A stretch of 64,000 nucleotides of DNA, taken from an uncultured Paracoccus sp. (lineage in GTDB: Bacteria; Pseudomonadota; Alphaproteobacteria; Rhodobacterales; Rhodobacteraceae). Below are positions 56,131-64,000 of this stretch, in pieces. Below the pieces are notes generated by a model, which had not been told where the DNA came from, searched no databases, and saw only the letters and a list, made by a program, of their open reading frames with translations. The translations under genes were made by a program, and so were the position numbers. Location: the NCBI RefSeq assembly GCF_947487305.1, contig NZ_CANKWH010000001.1:451215-515214 (forward strand). Reading direction: 5' to 3'. Every line of letters begins with the position of its first letter. The stretch's first letter is position 1.

Positions 56131-56799
56131 GTGATCGACAAGACCTGCGCCGACCCCGTTGCCGCCATTCAGCCCATCGGCGATGGCGCCTCGGTGATGG
56201 TGGGGGGCTTTGGCACCTCGGGCATCCCCTACGGCCTGTTGAATGCGCTGGCCGAGAAGGGCGCGCGTGACCTGACCATCATCTCGAACAACGCGGGCGA
56301 GGGCGAGGCGGGGATCGCGGCCCTATTGAAGCTGGGGCTGGTCGCCAAGGTCATCTGCTCCTATCCGCGCACCCCCGGCTCGGTCTGGTTCGAACGCCGC
56401 TACAAGGCGGGCGAGGTGGCGCTGGAGGTGATGCCGCAGGGCACGCTGGCCGAGCGGATGCGGGCGGCGGGATCGGGTCTCGGCGGTTTCTTCACCCCCA
56501 CGGGCTATGGCACGAAACTGGCCGAGGGCAAGGAAACGCGGGTGATCGGCGGGCGCGGTTACGTGTTCGAACCGCCGCTGTCGGCGGATTTCGCGCTGAT
56601 CCGGGGCGAGACGGGCGATCGCTGGGGGAACCTCTCCTATCACGCCACGGCGCGGAACTTTAACCCGGTCATGGCCATGGCCGCGCGGCACAGCATCGCC
56701 GAGGTGCGGCAAGTCTCGACCGAACCGCTGCACCCGGAACGGGTGGTGACGCCGGGAATCTTCATCGCCAGCCTTTGCGAATACGCGGTGCGGCCATGA
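56131..56799 (+). CDS. 3-oxoacid CoA-transferase subunit A, GTG start
   Basis: A 222-residue alpha subunit of a type I CoA-transferase, which activates acetoacetate or 3-oxoadipate with succinyl-CoA. Diagnostic segments: VMVGGFGTSGIPYGL, SNNAGEGEAG, and GFFTPTGYGTKLAEGKE. The start GTG at 56131 follows AGGAAAGG. It overlaps subunit B by 4 bp, giving matched synthesis. Acetoacetate from 3-hydroxybutyrate dehydrogenase (18.1 kb) could be its substrate; PcaIJ function is an alternative. Confidence 0.87.
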   Translation: MIDKTCADPVAAIQPIGDGASVMVGGFGTSGIPYGLLNALAEKGARDLTIISNNAGEGEAGIAALLKLGLVAKVICSYPRTPGSVWFERRYKAGEVALEVMPQGTLAERMRAAGSGLGGFFTPTGYGTKLAEGKETRVIGGRGYVFEPPLSADFALIRGETGDRWGNLSYHATARNFNPVMAMAARHSIAEVRQVSTEPLHPERVVTPGIFIASLCEYAVRP

Positions 56800-57431
56800 A
56801 CCGTCGCAGCGATGCCGAGATGGCGGCGCGGGTGGCGCAGGACATTCCCGATGGCGCCTATGTCAACCTGGGGATCGGCAAGCCCACCCATGTCGCGGCG
56901 CATCTGCCCATGGGGCGCGAGGTGCTGTATCAGTCGGAAAACGGCCTGTTGGGCGTCGGCCCGCCGCCCGAACCGGGCCGCGAGGACCGCGAGTTGATCG
57001 ATGCCAGCAAGCGCATGGTGACGGCGGTGCCCGGCGCGGCTTACTTCGACCAGTGCGACAGCTTCGCCATGATGCGCGGCGGGCATATCGATATCGCCGT
57101 TCTGGGCGCCTATCAGGTGGCCGAGACGGGCGACCTGGCGAATTGGGCGACGCTGGAGGACCGCCACCCGCCGGCTGTGGGCGGCGCGATGGACCTGGTC
57201 GCGGGCGTGCCGACGATCCTGATCCTGATGAACCATGTGGGCAAGGATGGCAGTCTGCGCCTGCTGGAGCGCTGCACCTACCCGCTGACCGGACTGGGTG
57301 TGGTGTCGCGCGTCTATACCGATCTGGCGGTGCTGGACATCGCGCCCGAGGGGTTCCGGCTGGTTGAACTCACCTCCGGAAACAGTCTGGCCGAGGTGCA
57401 GGCACTGACCGGAGCGAAGATCCACGTCTGA
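56796..57431 (+). CDS. 3-oxoacid CoA-transferase subunit B
   Basis: A 211-residue beta subunit. The catalytic Glu48 lies in the SENG motif (LYQSENGLLGVGP), which forms the glutamyl-CoA intermediate. GGHIDIAVLGAYQV and LVELTSGNSL are typical. The ATG overlaps the stop of subunit A. It is followed by a 10-bp-stem hairpin and a convergent DoxX gene. Confidence 0.9.
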   Translation: MNRRSDAEMAARVAQDIPDGAYVNLGIGKPTHVAAHLPMGREVLYQSENGLLGVGPPPEPGREDRELIDASKRMVTAVPGAAYFDQCDSFAMMRGGHIDIAVLGAYQVAETGDLANWATLEDRHPPAVGGAMDLVAGVPTILILMNHVGKDGSLRLLERCTYPLTGLGVVSRVYTDLAVLDIAPEGFRLVELTSGNSLAEVQALTGAKIHV

Positions 57432-57440
57432 GACCGGCTG

Positions 57441-57466
57441 GATCGCGGCGCTGCCGCCGCGATCCC
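57441..57466. terminator. Hairpin between CoA-transferase and DoxX genes
   Basis: Perfect 10-bp stem GGATCGCGGC/GCCGCGATCC, 6-nt loop, centred between two convergent genes. No T-tract; may act as a bidirectional 3'-end structure. Confidence 0.5.
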
Positions 57467-57486
57467 GTTCACAAAGATCCGCCGGA

Positions 57487-57882
57487 TCAGAGCGAGCTGT
57501 TCCCGCGCGCGGCATCGACCGACCAGGGGCCGGGGCCGGCGGCGGCGAGGTAGAGGAAGACAAAGCTGTAAAGCGCGGCCAGTTCGCCGCCGTTCAGCAG
57601 CGGGAAGAACCCCTGTGGCGAATGGGCGATGAAATAGGCGGCGGCGGTCAGGCCGCTGGCGATGAAGGCCGAGAAGCGCGAGAAGAGGCCGATCACCAAG
57701 AGCACACCGAAGACCAGTTCGATGATCCCGGCGATGCCCGGCAGCGAGGACAGCGAAACACCGTTCATCTGGCTGACCGGGAAGCCCAGCACCTTGGTGG
57801 TGCCGTGCTGCAGCAGCAGCAGGCCCGACATGATGCGCAGGACCGAGCGCAGCTGCGGCTCGATAGGGGCGAGGAAGTTCAT
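57487..57882 (-). CDS. DoxX-family membrane protein
   Basis: A 131-residue inner-membrane protein with four helices. LLLLQHGTTKVLGFP and IIELVFGVLLVIGLFSR are DoxX-type segments; the family is linked to thiosulfate oxidation, thiol stress and redox balance, but function here is unknown. The ATG at 57882 has AGGA seven bases upstream, better than a TTG at 57888. It is convergent with the CoA-transferase pair. Confidence 0.84.
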   Translation of the reverse strand: MNFLAPIEPQLRSVLRIMSGLLLLQHGTTKVLGFPVSQMNGVSLSSLPGIAGIIELVFGVLLVIGLFSRFSAFIASGLTAAAYFIAHSPQGFFPLLNGGELAALYSFVFLYLAAAGPGPWSVDAARGNSSL

Positions 57883-58129
57883 GGGCAATATCCTTTCGGG
57901 GGGTGACAGAGGGTCTCACCCGTCAGGGCGGACCGGTCAAAGGCATCTGGCGGGCGATCCCGCCGCGCGCGAGCCGGTGGCTGGAACCCGAATAACCGTT
58001 TCCCCACGCGCACTTGCTGGCCGCGCCGTTCTTCTGTCGCCACCGCGCAAAGTCAAGCCCGACCGATTTACCACGATATGACAGTTGCGCGAGTGGCACG
58101 GGGGCGTTGCGCGCCCCTGTGCAGACCCG

Positions 58130-58996
58130 TCAGCGGGTCAGCCGAGCGATCAGCGCCGAGGTGTCCCAACGGCCGCCGCCCATGATCTGCACCTCCTTGT
58201 AGAACTGGTCGATCAACGCGGTGACCGGCAGCGGCACGTTCAGCTCGTCGGCGGCGTCAAGGCAGATGCCCAGATCCTTGCGCATCCAGTCGACCGCGAA
58301 ACCGTGGTTGAACTCGCCCGCCGCCATGGTCTTGTGGCGGTTCACCATTTGCCAGCTTCCGGCAGCGCCCTGGCTGATGACCTCGACCAGCTTCGCGGTA
58401 TCAAGCCCGGCCTTCTGCGCGAAGGCCAGCGATTCCGACAGGCCCTGCACCAGCCCGGCAATGGCGATCTGGTTGCACATCTTGGCCATCTGCCCCGCGC
58501 CCGTGCCACCCATGCGGCGGCAGATCTTGGCATAGGCGTCGATCACCGGCTCGGCCCGGTCATATTCGGCAGCATCGCCCCCGCACATCACCGACAGCTG
58601 GCCATTCTCGGCCCCCGCCTGCCCGCCCGAGACCGGCGCATCGACATAGCCGAGACCCGCAGCCGTGGCAGCCTCGGCCAGCTCGCGGGTGACGGCGGCG
58701 GAGACCGTGGTGTGATCGACGAAGATCGCACCCTTGGTCATCCCGGCGAATGCGCCGTCGGGACCAAGGCAGACCGAGCGCAGGTCATCGTCATTGCCGA
58801 CACAGGCCATGACGAAATCGGCGCCACTTGCGGCCTCGCGCGGGGTGGCGGCCCAGCTGCCGCCATGCTGGTCAGCCCATTTCCTGGCCTTGGCGGCGGT
58901 GCGGTTATAGACGGTCACGTCATGACCCGCCGCCTTAAGATGCCCGGCCATCGGATAGCCCATCACGCCCAGTCCCAGAAAAGTCACTTTCGCCAT
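58130..58996 (-). CDS. Beta-hydroxyacid dehydrogenase (3-hydroxyisobutyrate/GarR type)
   Basis: A 288-residue NAD(P)-dependent enzyme. GLGVMGYPMAGHL at 8-20 binds the dinucleotide, DAPVSGGQAGAENGQL at 119-134 is the substrate-binding signature, and Lys172 (GQMAKMCNQ) is the catalytic lysine. Members reduce 3-hydroxyisobutyrate, tartronate semialdehyde or succinic semialdehyde; which one is not evident. ATG at 58996 follows GAGGGGAC. Confidence 0.9.
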   Translation of the reverse strand: MAKVTFLGLGVMGYPMAGHLKAAGHDVTVYNRTAAKARKWADQHGGSWAATPREAASGADFVMACVGNDDDLRSVCLGPDGAFAGMTKGAIFVDHTTVSAAVTRELAEAATAAGLGYVDAPVSGGQAGAENGQLSVMCGGDAAEYDRAEPVIDAYAKICRRMGGTGAGQMAKMCNQIAIAGLVQGLSESLAFAQKAGLDTAKLVEVISQGAAGSWQMVNRHKTMAAGEFNHGFAVDWMRKDLGICLDAADELNVPLPVTALIDQFYKEVQIMGGGRWDTSALIARLTR

Positions 58997-59136
58997 ACTG
59001 TCCCCTCGATCCCTGCGCGGCCTGCGTTGAATTGCGCCGTCCGCTGTCCTAGACAGCACACCACCATCCCGGCGCGTGCAGGTCAAGCGCCGCTGACCCG
59101 CCGCTGACCCAAGGCCCAAGGACCGCGCAACATCCG

Positions 59137-61572
59137 ATGCTGACCCTTTTCCGCTGGCTGCTGCGCCTGACCGTCGGGCTGATCCTTGTCATGGTGATCG
59201 CCACCGTGCTGGTCTGGTATTTCGCCACCCGTTCGCTGCCCGACTACAATGCCAACTACCAGATGGCCGGCCTGTCGGGGCCGGTCGAGATCGTGCGCTC
59301 GACCGAGAACGTGCCCCATATCTTCGGCGCCAGCGATGCCGATGTGTTCTTTGCCCTGGGCGTCGCCCATGCGCAGGACCGGCTGTTCCAGATGACCGTG
59401 CTGCGCCGCGCCGCGCAGGGCCGGCTGGCCGAGATCTACGGCGCAAGCGCCTTTCGCGGCGATGATCTGGCCCGCCGGCTCGGCCTTTACCGCCACGCGC
59501 GCGAGTCGCTGGCGGCGCAGGACGACTATACGCGGGCCGCGCTGGAAGCCTATTCCGCCGGGGTGAATGAATGGATCGCCCAGGTCAACCGCGATGCCGC
59601 AGGTCGCGGCGCGCCCGAGTTTTTCCTGTTCCCGGACGAGATCGCCGCCTGGAAACCCGCCGATTCGCTGGCAGTGCTGAAGCTGGTGGCCGCCACCAGT
59701 TCCAGCGCCATCCGCGCCGAGGTGCTGAACGCGCGGCTGTCGATCGCGCGCCCCGACATTGGCCCGCAGCTGGCCGCCCTGCCCGGCGATGCGCCCCTGC
59801 CCGATTATGCCGGCCTTTTTCCCGGCGCGCGGCTGATGCCGCCGGCGCAGCAGGAGGACACGTCCAGCTGGGACGAGGCGCTGGCCGGCTATCTGGACCC
59901 CGGCCTCGGCCTCAGCGCCACCGCCTTTGCCGCCGCGCCCGACCGCACCGCGGCGCAGGGTTCGATCCTTGCCAACAGCCCCGAAGGCCCGCTGACCGCG
60001 CCAAGCCTGTGGTACCTCGCGCGGCTGGAACTGCAGCAGGGCGGCGTCATCGGCGCCACCATTCCGGGGATTCCAGCGGTGCTGTCGGGGCGGAATACCG
60101 GGCTTGCCTGGGGCGTTACGCCGGCGGGTATCGATGACGCCGACCTGTTCATCGAGGAATTGCAGCCCGGCGACATCACCCGTTATCGCGGCGTCGATGG
60201 CTGGACCGATTTCACCTCGCGCCGCGAGGTCATCCGCATCCGCGACGGCGAGGACCAGCCGATCACCCTGCGTTGGACCGCCAATGGCGCGGTGCTGCCG
60301 GGGGTCGATTTCGATCTGGCCGACGTGACCCCTCGCGGCCATGTCGCGGCGCTGGCCTGGACCGGGGCGAGCGATGACGACGCCACCATGAGCGGGCTCA
60401 TTGGCCTGATGCGCGCGCCTGACCGCGGCACCGCCGCCGAGGCGCTGGCGCAGGTGACGACGCCTGCGCTGCAGGTGACGCTGGCCGACCGCGACGGCGT
60501 GGGTCAGCAGCTGGCCGGTCGCGCCCCGCGCCGCGATGCCGCCCATCCGACCGGCGGTCGGATGCCCGCACCGGGCTGGGAACCGGCCTCGGGCTGGCAA
60601 GGCCTTGCCCCCGCCACCGAACTGCTGGGCAGTGCCCTGCCCGGTCAGGCCGGCGCCGATGGCATCGTGCTGGCGACCGGCGAGGGTGCTGCCGGGCCGC
60701 GCCTTGCCCGCCTGACCCGGCTGGCCGAGGACCGCGAGGTGCAATCGCGCGACAGCTTCATCGCCATCCAGCTGGACGTGGTCAGCCCCGCCGCCCGCGC
60801 GCTGCTGCCACTCGTCGGCGCCGATCTGTGGTTCACCGGCGAACCGGCCGCCACTGGCACGCCCGAGCGCCAGCGTCAGGATGCGCTGAACCTGCTGGCC
60901 GAATGGGATGGCGAGATGAACGAACATCTGCCCGAACCCGCCATCTATTCCGCCTGGATGCTGGCGCTGCAGGACCGGCTGATCCGCGACGAGTTGGGCC
61001 CTCTGTCCGAGGATATCACCGCGCTCTACCCGTCCTTCATCGAGGCGGTGTTCCGCAACCGCAACGGTGCCGCCGCCTGGTGCGATGTGGCGCAAAGCGC
61101 GCCGGTCGAGGATTGCGCCACCATCGCCCGGCAATCGCTGGACGCGGCCATCCTCGATCTGACCGACCGCTATGGCCCCGACGTGACCACCTGGCGCTGG
61201 GGCGATGTCCATGTCGCCACGCAGTCGCACCCGGCCCTTGGCCACCTGCCCGGCCTCAGCTGGGTGGTGAACCTGTCGCAATCGACCTCGGGCGACGGCT
61301 TCACGCTGGCGCAGGGCGGTCTCTTGGGCAGCGGCGCCAATCCCTTCCGCAATGTCACCGGCGCGGGTTATCGCGGGGTCTATGACCTTGCCGATCCCGA
61401 CAGTTCGGTCTTCATCATCTCGACCGGGCAATCGGGCCATCCGCTGTCGCGCCATTACGACGATCTGGCCGAGCTGTGGCGGCGCGGCGAATATATCGGC
61501 ATGTCGCTGGACCCCGAGCTTGCCCGCGCCGCCGCGACCGGTATTACCCGCCTCACCCCGCCCACCGAGTAG
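59137..61572 (+). CDS. Penicillin-acylase-fold protein with altered nucleophile region
   Basis: An 811-residue N-terminal-anchored protein (membrane segment 8-30) of the penicillin acylase/Ntn-hydrolase family. Family features include NVPHIFGASDADVFFALGVAHAQDRLFQM, AYSAGVNEWI and the beta-chain strands TAPSLWYLARLEL and GIPAVLSGRNTGLAWG. In active members the beta chain starts with Ser-Asn-x-aromatic and is followed by ANDPH. Here the region reads LSATAFAAAPDR (residues 259-270), then ANSPEG. The nucleophile may be displaced to Ser260 or absent. The KDA dehydratase gene follows 78 bp downstream with its own promoter. Confidence 0.82.
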   Translation: MLTLFRWLLRLTVGLILVMVIATVLVWYFATRSLPDYNANYQMAGLSGPVEIVRSTENVPHIFGASDADVFFALGVAHAQDRLFQMTVLRRAAQGRLAEIYGASAFRGDDLARRLGLYRHARESLAAQDDYTRAALEAYSAGVNEWIAQVNRDAAGRGAPEFFLFPDEIAAWKPADSLAVLKLVAATSSSAIRAEVLNARLSIARPDIGPQLAALPGDAPLPDYAGLFPGARLMPPAQQEDTSSWDEALAGYLDPGLGLSATAFAAAPDRTAAQGSILANSPEGPLTAPSLWYLARLELQQGGVIGATIPGIPAVLSGRNTGLAWGVTPAGIDDADLFIEELQPGDITRYRGVDGWTDFTSRREVIRIRDGEDQPITLRWTANGAVLPGVDFDLADVTPRGHVAALAWTGASDDDATMSGLIGLMRAPDRGTAAEALAQVTTPALQVTLADRDGVGQQLAGRAPRRDAAHPTGGRMPAPGWEPASGWQGLAPATELLGSALPGQAGADGIVLATGEGAAGPRLARLTRLAEDREVQSRDSFIAIQLDVVSPAARALLPLVGADLWFTGEPAATGTPERQRQDALNLLAEWDGEMNEHLPEPAIYSAWMLALQDRLIRDELGPLSEDITALYPSFIEAVFRNRNGAAAWCDVAQSAPVEDCATIARQSLDAAILDLTDRYGPDVTTWRWGDVHVATQSHPALGHLPGLSWVVNLSQSTSGDGFTLAQGGLLGSGANPFRNVTGAGYRGVYDLADPDSSVFIISTGQSGHPLSRHYDDLAELWRRGEYIGMSLDPELARAAATGITRLTPPTE

Positions 61573-61573
61573 G

Positions 61574-61587
61574 CTTGGTATACCAAG
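61574..61587. promoter_or_regulatory. Perfect palindrome CTTGGTATACCAAG before KDA dehydratase
   Basis: A 14-bp perfect palindrome 63 bp upstream of the gene, immediately before a -35-like TTGACA (61589-61594) with 17 bp to TAACTC. It has the form of a GntR/FCD-type operator and shares TGGTATA(C/T)CA with the site before the arabinonate dehydratase operon. Confidence 0.6.
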
Positions 61588-61588
61588 A

Positions 61589-61617
61589 TTGACAGGTGGC
61601 CCCTGCCCCGCTAACTC
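61589..61617 (+). promoter_or_regulatory. Probable promoter of the KDA dehydratase gene
   Basis: Consensus TTGACA (61589-61594), 17-bp spacer and TAACTC (61612-61617). The palindromic operator touches the -35, so a bound protein would block or recruit polymerase. Confidence 0.55.
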
Positions 61618-61650
61618 AACGTCAAGGATGGACGTCGAGGAGGGACAGCC

Positions 61651-62571
61651 ATGGCCAATTCCGCAACATTAACCGGCGCATGGCCGGTCGCGCCGACGCC
61701 CTTTCATCCCGACGGCAGTCTCGATCTGCCGGGGATGCGCCGGGTGCTCGACTGCATTGTCGATCAGGGCGTCGACGGGGTCTGCATCCTCGCCAATTTC
61801 AGCGAGCAGTTCCTGATCTCGGATGCCGAGCGCGAGACGCTGACCCGGCTTTGCCTTGAACATCTGGCCGGGCGGCTGCCGGTGATCGTCACAATCTCGC
61901 ATTACGCCACGCCCATCGTGGTCGAGCGGGCGCGGCTGGCGAAGCAGTTGGGCGCGGTCGCGGTGATGATGATGCCGCCCTATCATGGCGCGCTGCTGAA
62001 AGGCTCGGCCGAGCAGACTTACGAGCAATTCGCCCGCGTCGGCGAGGTCGGCATCCCGATCATGATCCAGGATGCGCCACTGTCGGGCGTCGATCTGCCG
62101 GTGCCGCTTCTGGTGCGCATGGCGCGCGAGATCCCGATGGTGCAGCATTTCAAGATCGAAAGCGTGGGCACCGCGACCAAGCTGCGCGCGCTGATCGCGC
62201 AGGGCGGCGAGGCCATCGTCAGCCCGCTGGATGGCGAGGAAGGCATCACCATGCTGGCCGATCTGGACGCGGGCGCCACCGGCACCATGTGCTCGGCGAT
62301 GATTTCGGAGCTGATCCAAGAGGTTGTCACCACCCATCGCGGCGGCGACCGTGAGCTTGCGGTGGCGCAATACACCCGCATCCTGCCGGCGATCAACCAC
62401 GAGAACCGGCAATGCGGCTTCCGCTCGGCCAAGGCGGCGATGCTGGAGGGGGGCGTCATCGCGTCGGATTTCTGCCGCCATCCGATTGCGCCGCTGCCGC
62501 CCGAGACGCGGGCGGAGCTTCTGGGTCTCCTGCGCCCGCTCGACCCGATCAGCCTGCGCTGGGGGCGCTGA
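61651..62571 (+). CDS. 2-keto-3-deoxy-L-arabinonate dehydratase (DHDPS family)
   Basis: A 306-residue DHDPS-fold enzyme converting 2-keto-3-deoxy-L-arabinonate to 2-oxoglutarate semialdehyde in the Weimberg-type route. It closely recalls the Azospirillum AraD enzyme: GVCILANFSEQFLISDAERETL, MMPPYHGALLKG, MIQDAPLSG and the ending LDPISLRWGR. The Schiff-base Lys168 is in QHFKIES. Its operator and promoter are recognisable. The next-step semialdehyde dehydrogenase is not in this window. Confidence 0.86.
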   Translation: MANSATLTGAWPVAPTPFHPDGSLDLPGMRRVLDCIVDQGVDGVCILANFSEQFLISDAERETLTRLCLEHLAGRLPVIVTISHYATPIVVERARLAKQLGAVAVMMMPPYHGALLKGSAEQTYEQFARVGEVGIPIMIQDAPLSGVDLPVPLLVRMAREIPMVQHFKIESVGTATKLRALIAQGGEAIVSPLDGEEGITMLADLDAGATGTMCSAMISELIQEVVTTHRGGDRELAVAQYTRILPAINHENRQCGFRSAKAAMLEGGVIASDFCRHPIAPLPPETRAELLGLLRPLDPISLRWGR

Positions 62572-62617
62572 TCTTGCGCCTTGCGCCGCGCCGTGCCAAT
62601 CCGGCGGCGGGAATGGC

Positions 62618-63193
62618 ATGGGGCGGCAGATGACGACGACCAAGGACCTGCTCAAGTATATCGACACCTCGACGCCCCTCGGCGCGCTGGTGCTGGCTGC
62701 GATCCTCTTTGGCCTTGGGCTGATCCTCTCCTGGTCGGTGCGGCGGCTCTTGCGCACGGCGCTGAGCCATGACCGATCCGAGAAGATCAACGAGATCGCG
62801 CTGTCCTTTCTCAGCCAGCTGTCGATCCTCGCCGTCTGGCTGATCTTGCTGACGGTTTACGCCCATCTCGTGCCGGTGCTGAACCGCCTCGGAACGGCGC
62901 TGCTGGCAGGCGTCAGCCTGATGTCGGTGGTGGTGGGCTTTGCCGCCCAGACCACGCTGGGGAACCTCGTCGCCGGGATCAGCCTTGTCCTCTACCAACC
63001 CTTCCGCCGCGGCGACCGGTTGCAGATCGCCGCGCCCACGCCGAACGAATGCGAGGTGGGCGTGGTCGAGGACATGTCGCTGGGGTTCACCGTCCTGCGC
63101 ACCGATGACGGCCGCAAGATCATCGTGGCGAACGGGACCATGGCGCAGAATACCATGATCAAGCTGGAGGACGGGGCTGCGCCCAAAGGCTGA
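62618..63193 (+). CDS. Small MscS-type mechanosensitive channel protein
   Basis: A 191-residue inner-membrane protein with three hydrophobic helices (20-40, 65-85, 95-125) and an MscS-type beta domain. The pore-lining helix is recognised as GTALLAGVSLMSVVVGFAAQTTLGNLVAGISLVLYQPFRRGD, broken here only for description by its GFAAQ and PFRRGD parts. The C-terminal vestibule is very short, so it may be a minimal member. ATG at 62618 or 62630 are both possible. It follows the KDA dehydratase gene by 46 bp and may be cotranscribed. Confidence 0.82.
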   Translation: MGRQMTTTKDLLKYIDTSTPLGALVLAAILFGLGLILSWSVRRLLRTALSHDRSEKINEIALSFLSQLSILAVWLILLTVYAHLVPVLNRLGTALLAGVSLMSVVVGFAAQTTLGNLVAGISLVLYQPFRRGDRLQIAAPTPNECEVGVVEDMSLGFTVLRTDDGRKIIVANGTMAQNTMIKLEDGAAPKG

Positions 63194-63566
63194 ACGCCAG
63201 TTGGAGGGCAAAGCTCCGCGACCTAAGCATCGATGATCCCCTGGGACGATCGTCTTCGCTCTGTGCGACATGTCCGGTGGATTGTGGTCAGCCAAGACCG
63301 GGTTCAACGCTGCTGTTAAGCGCGCGAGAATCTCAAACCGCACGTGCCAATGAAGCATAAGAGTGCACACCAAGCAGGTAGAGCCAGAAAATTCGGATAA
63401 TTTATCTATATAATCCAGATATTTAACCAATAAAAATCATGCAACTCAGCATAAGCATGCGCATTCGCAGCATAAACGTGAACAGTCCGGGTGCATTCGG
63501 AACATGAAAAGTTTGCACAAGGCGGGCCATTGGTGCTGACGGAAGGTCTGCTTGGCGGCGCGTGTT
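63194..63566. other. 373-bp lower-GC intergenic region
   Basis: Clearly AT-richer than the rest, especially 63385-63440 (ATAATTTATCTATATAATCC and neighbouring stretches). GACGATCGTC-like repeats lie near 63253. No ORF, tRNA or terminator was recognised. The composition break may mark the edge of an acquired segment. Confidence 0.5.
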
Positions 63567-63959
63567 TCACCCGTCGCAGTTCAGCAAGGCCAGAAGCTTC
63601 TCATGATCGAAGTCGGCCTGATAGTCTGCGACCTTGAATGGGTAATACCCCGCTGGCGTTCCATAGGTTCGGGAAAATGCCTCGTCGAAATGATCCGGCG
63701 AGCAGGCCTTTGCACCCTCCTGCTTTCCGATTGTCAGTGCCTCGATCAGCAGCTCGATCACGAGGCCCCATCGGTTGGCGCAGGCAACGCTGAGGCGCTG
63801 CAGGAAATCAGCGTGCGACAAGGGCTCAAAGTTGATTTTGGCTTTGTCCGCGAAGGTAAAAGCCAACTCGTTCAACTCCTCGATGTCCCTGGCCGGATTG
63901 ATCTCCTCGAAATGGACGATGCTGTCCCATAGCGTGGTGTAGCTGGCGCTGATTGTCAC
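63567..63959 (-). pseudogene. Fragment resembling a transposition-type AAA ATPase (TniB/TnsC-like), possibly 5'-truncated
   Basis: A 130-residue minus-strand frame starting at GTG 63959. The upstream frame is closed by TGA at 63987-63989 and no Shine-Dalgarno is present. The segment LQRLSVACANRWGLVIELLIEAL and HFDEAFSRTYGTPAG recall the C-terminal lid of TniB/TnsC-like ATP-binding proteins as I remember them, but Walker motifs are absent. It could be a remnant, or a gene whose true start or frame is altered past the window edge. Base composition is lower in GC than its neighbours. Confidence 0.4.
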
Positions 63960-64000
63960 CGTGATGTTCGGCGCGGGCCTGCTTGATCAGGATGCCACGG

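Noticed and set aside
57314..57919. 201-codon minus-strand ORF around doxX
   Set aside because: Different frame from the DoxX gene and antisense to CoA-transferase subunit B; Arg/Ala-rich shadow.
59083..61455. 790-codon minus-strand open frame over the penicillin-acylase-like gene
   Set aside because: Shadow frame without motifs; the plus frame carries family signatures.

Overview
The window looks like a piece of a Paracoccus-type alphaproteobacterial chromosome (Rhodobacteraceae). The DNA is uniformly GC-rich, genes are densely packed with many 4-bp ATGA/GTGA overlaps, and several start at TTG or GTG. The gene set (phoH-ybeY-corC, sdhE, gltX next to comEC, iorAB fusion, ccmE, prfC, a class III transaminase very like the one I remember from Paracoccus denitrificans) fits that group. 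Assignments rest on protein motifs, gene order and remembered family features; no database search was run. About 65 protein genes, one tRNA and two candidate small RNAs are supported.

Layout. 1-7.3 kb: truncated CPA1 Na+/H+ antiporter, RhlE-type RNA helicase, lnt, a CAP-domain lipoprotein and guaA. 7.4-11.3 kb: YfcC-type carboxylate carrier with a divergent GntR regulator, DUF72 protein, and an unusual His-rich ABM-GNAT fusion. 11.4-18.9 kb: corC, ybeY, phoH, an LdtR-like MarR regulator, sdhE, an XRE regulator, aspartate aminotransferase, a DUF1127-like peptide, a GcvA-like LysR regulator and 3-hydroxybutyrate dehydrogenase. 19.0-23.3 kb: candidate sRNA, orphan peptide-binding protein, entericidin and CsbD-like genes, a monooxygenase-fold protein, and a BCCT-like transporter with a BetI-like operator. 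23.4-34.3 kb: housekeeping and stress genes (xthA, erpA, dgt, osmC, transglutaminase, EamA exporter, prfC, two alpha/beta hydrolases, an Nramp-like transporter). 34.6-42.7 kb: glyA, nadK, ccmE, murI and iorAB with its divergent LysR regulator. 42.7-47.5 kb: second candidate sRNA and a four-gene aldose-oxidation operon. 47.8-58.9 kb: tRNA-Ser, SDR, gltA, gltX, comEC, methyltransferase, transaminase, CoA-transferase pair, DoxX and a beta-hydroxyacid dehydrogenase. 59-64 kb: penicillin-acylase-like protein, 2-keto-3-deoxy-arabinonate dehydratase, small MscS channel, a lower-GC gap and a possible transposition ATPase remnant.

How it fits together. The clearest pathway is non-phosphorylative (Weimberg-type) sugar oxidation. 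Mutarotase, sugar dehydrogenase, lactonase and L-arabinonate dehydratase form one operon. The next enzyme, KDA dehydratase, lies 14 kb away. Both loci carry a related TGGTATA(C/T)CA motif upstream, suggesting one regulator. Regulatory logic can also be read at the iorAB/LysR, GcvA-like LysR, BCCT and YfcC/GntR loci, where inverted repeats sit in divergent promoter regions.

No CRISPR array, complete insertion sequence, prophage or defence island was seen. The most novel-looking items are the two free-standing promoter-plus-terminator RNA units, the ABM-GNAT fusion, a penicillin-acylase-fold protein that seems to lack the usual Ser-Asn nucleophile motif, and an Nramp-fold transporter without the metal-binding signatures.
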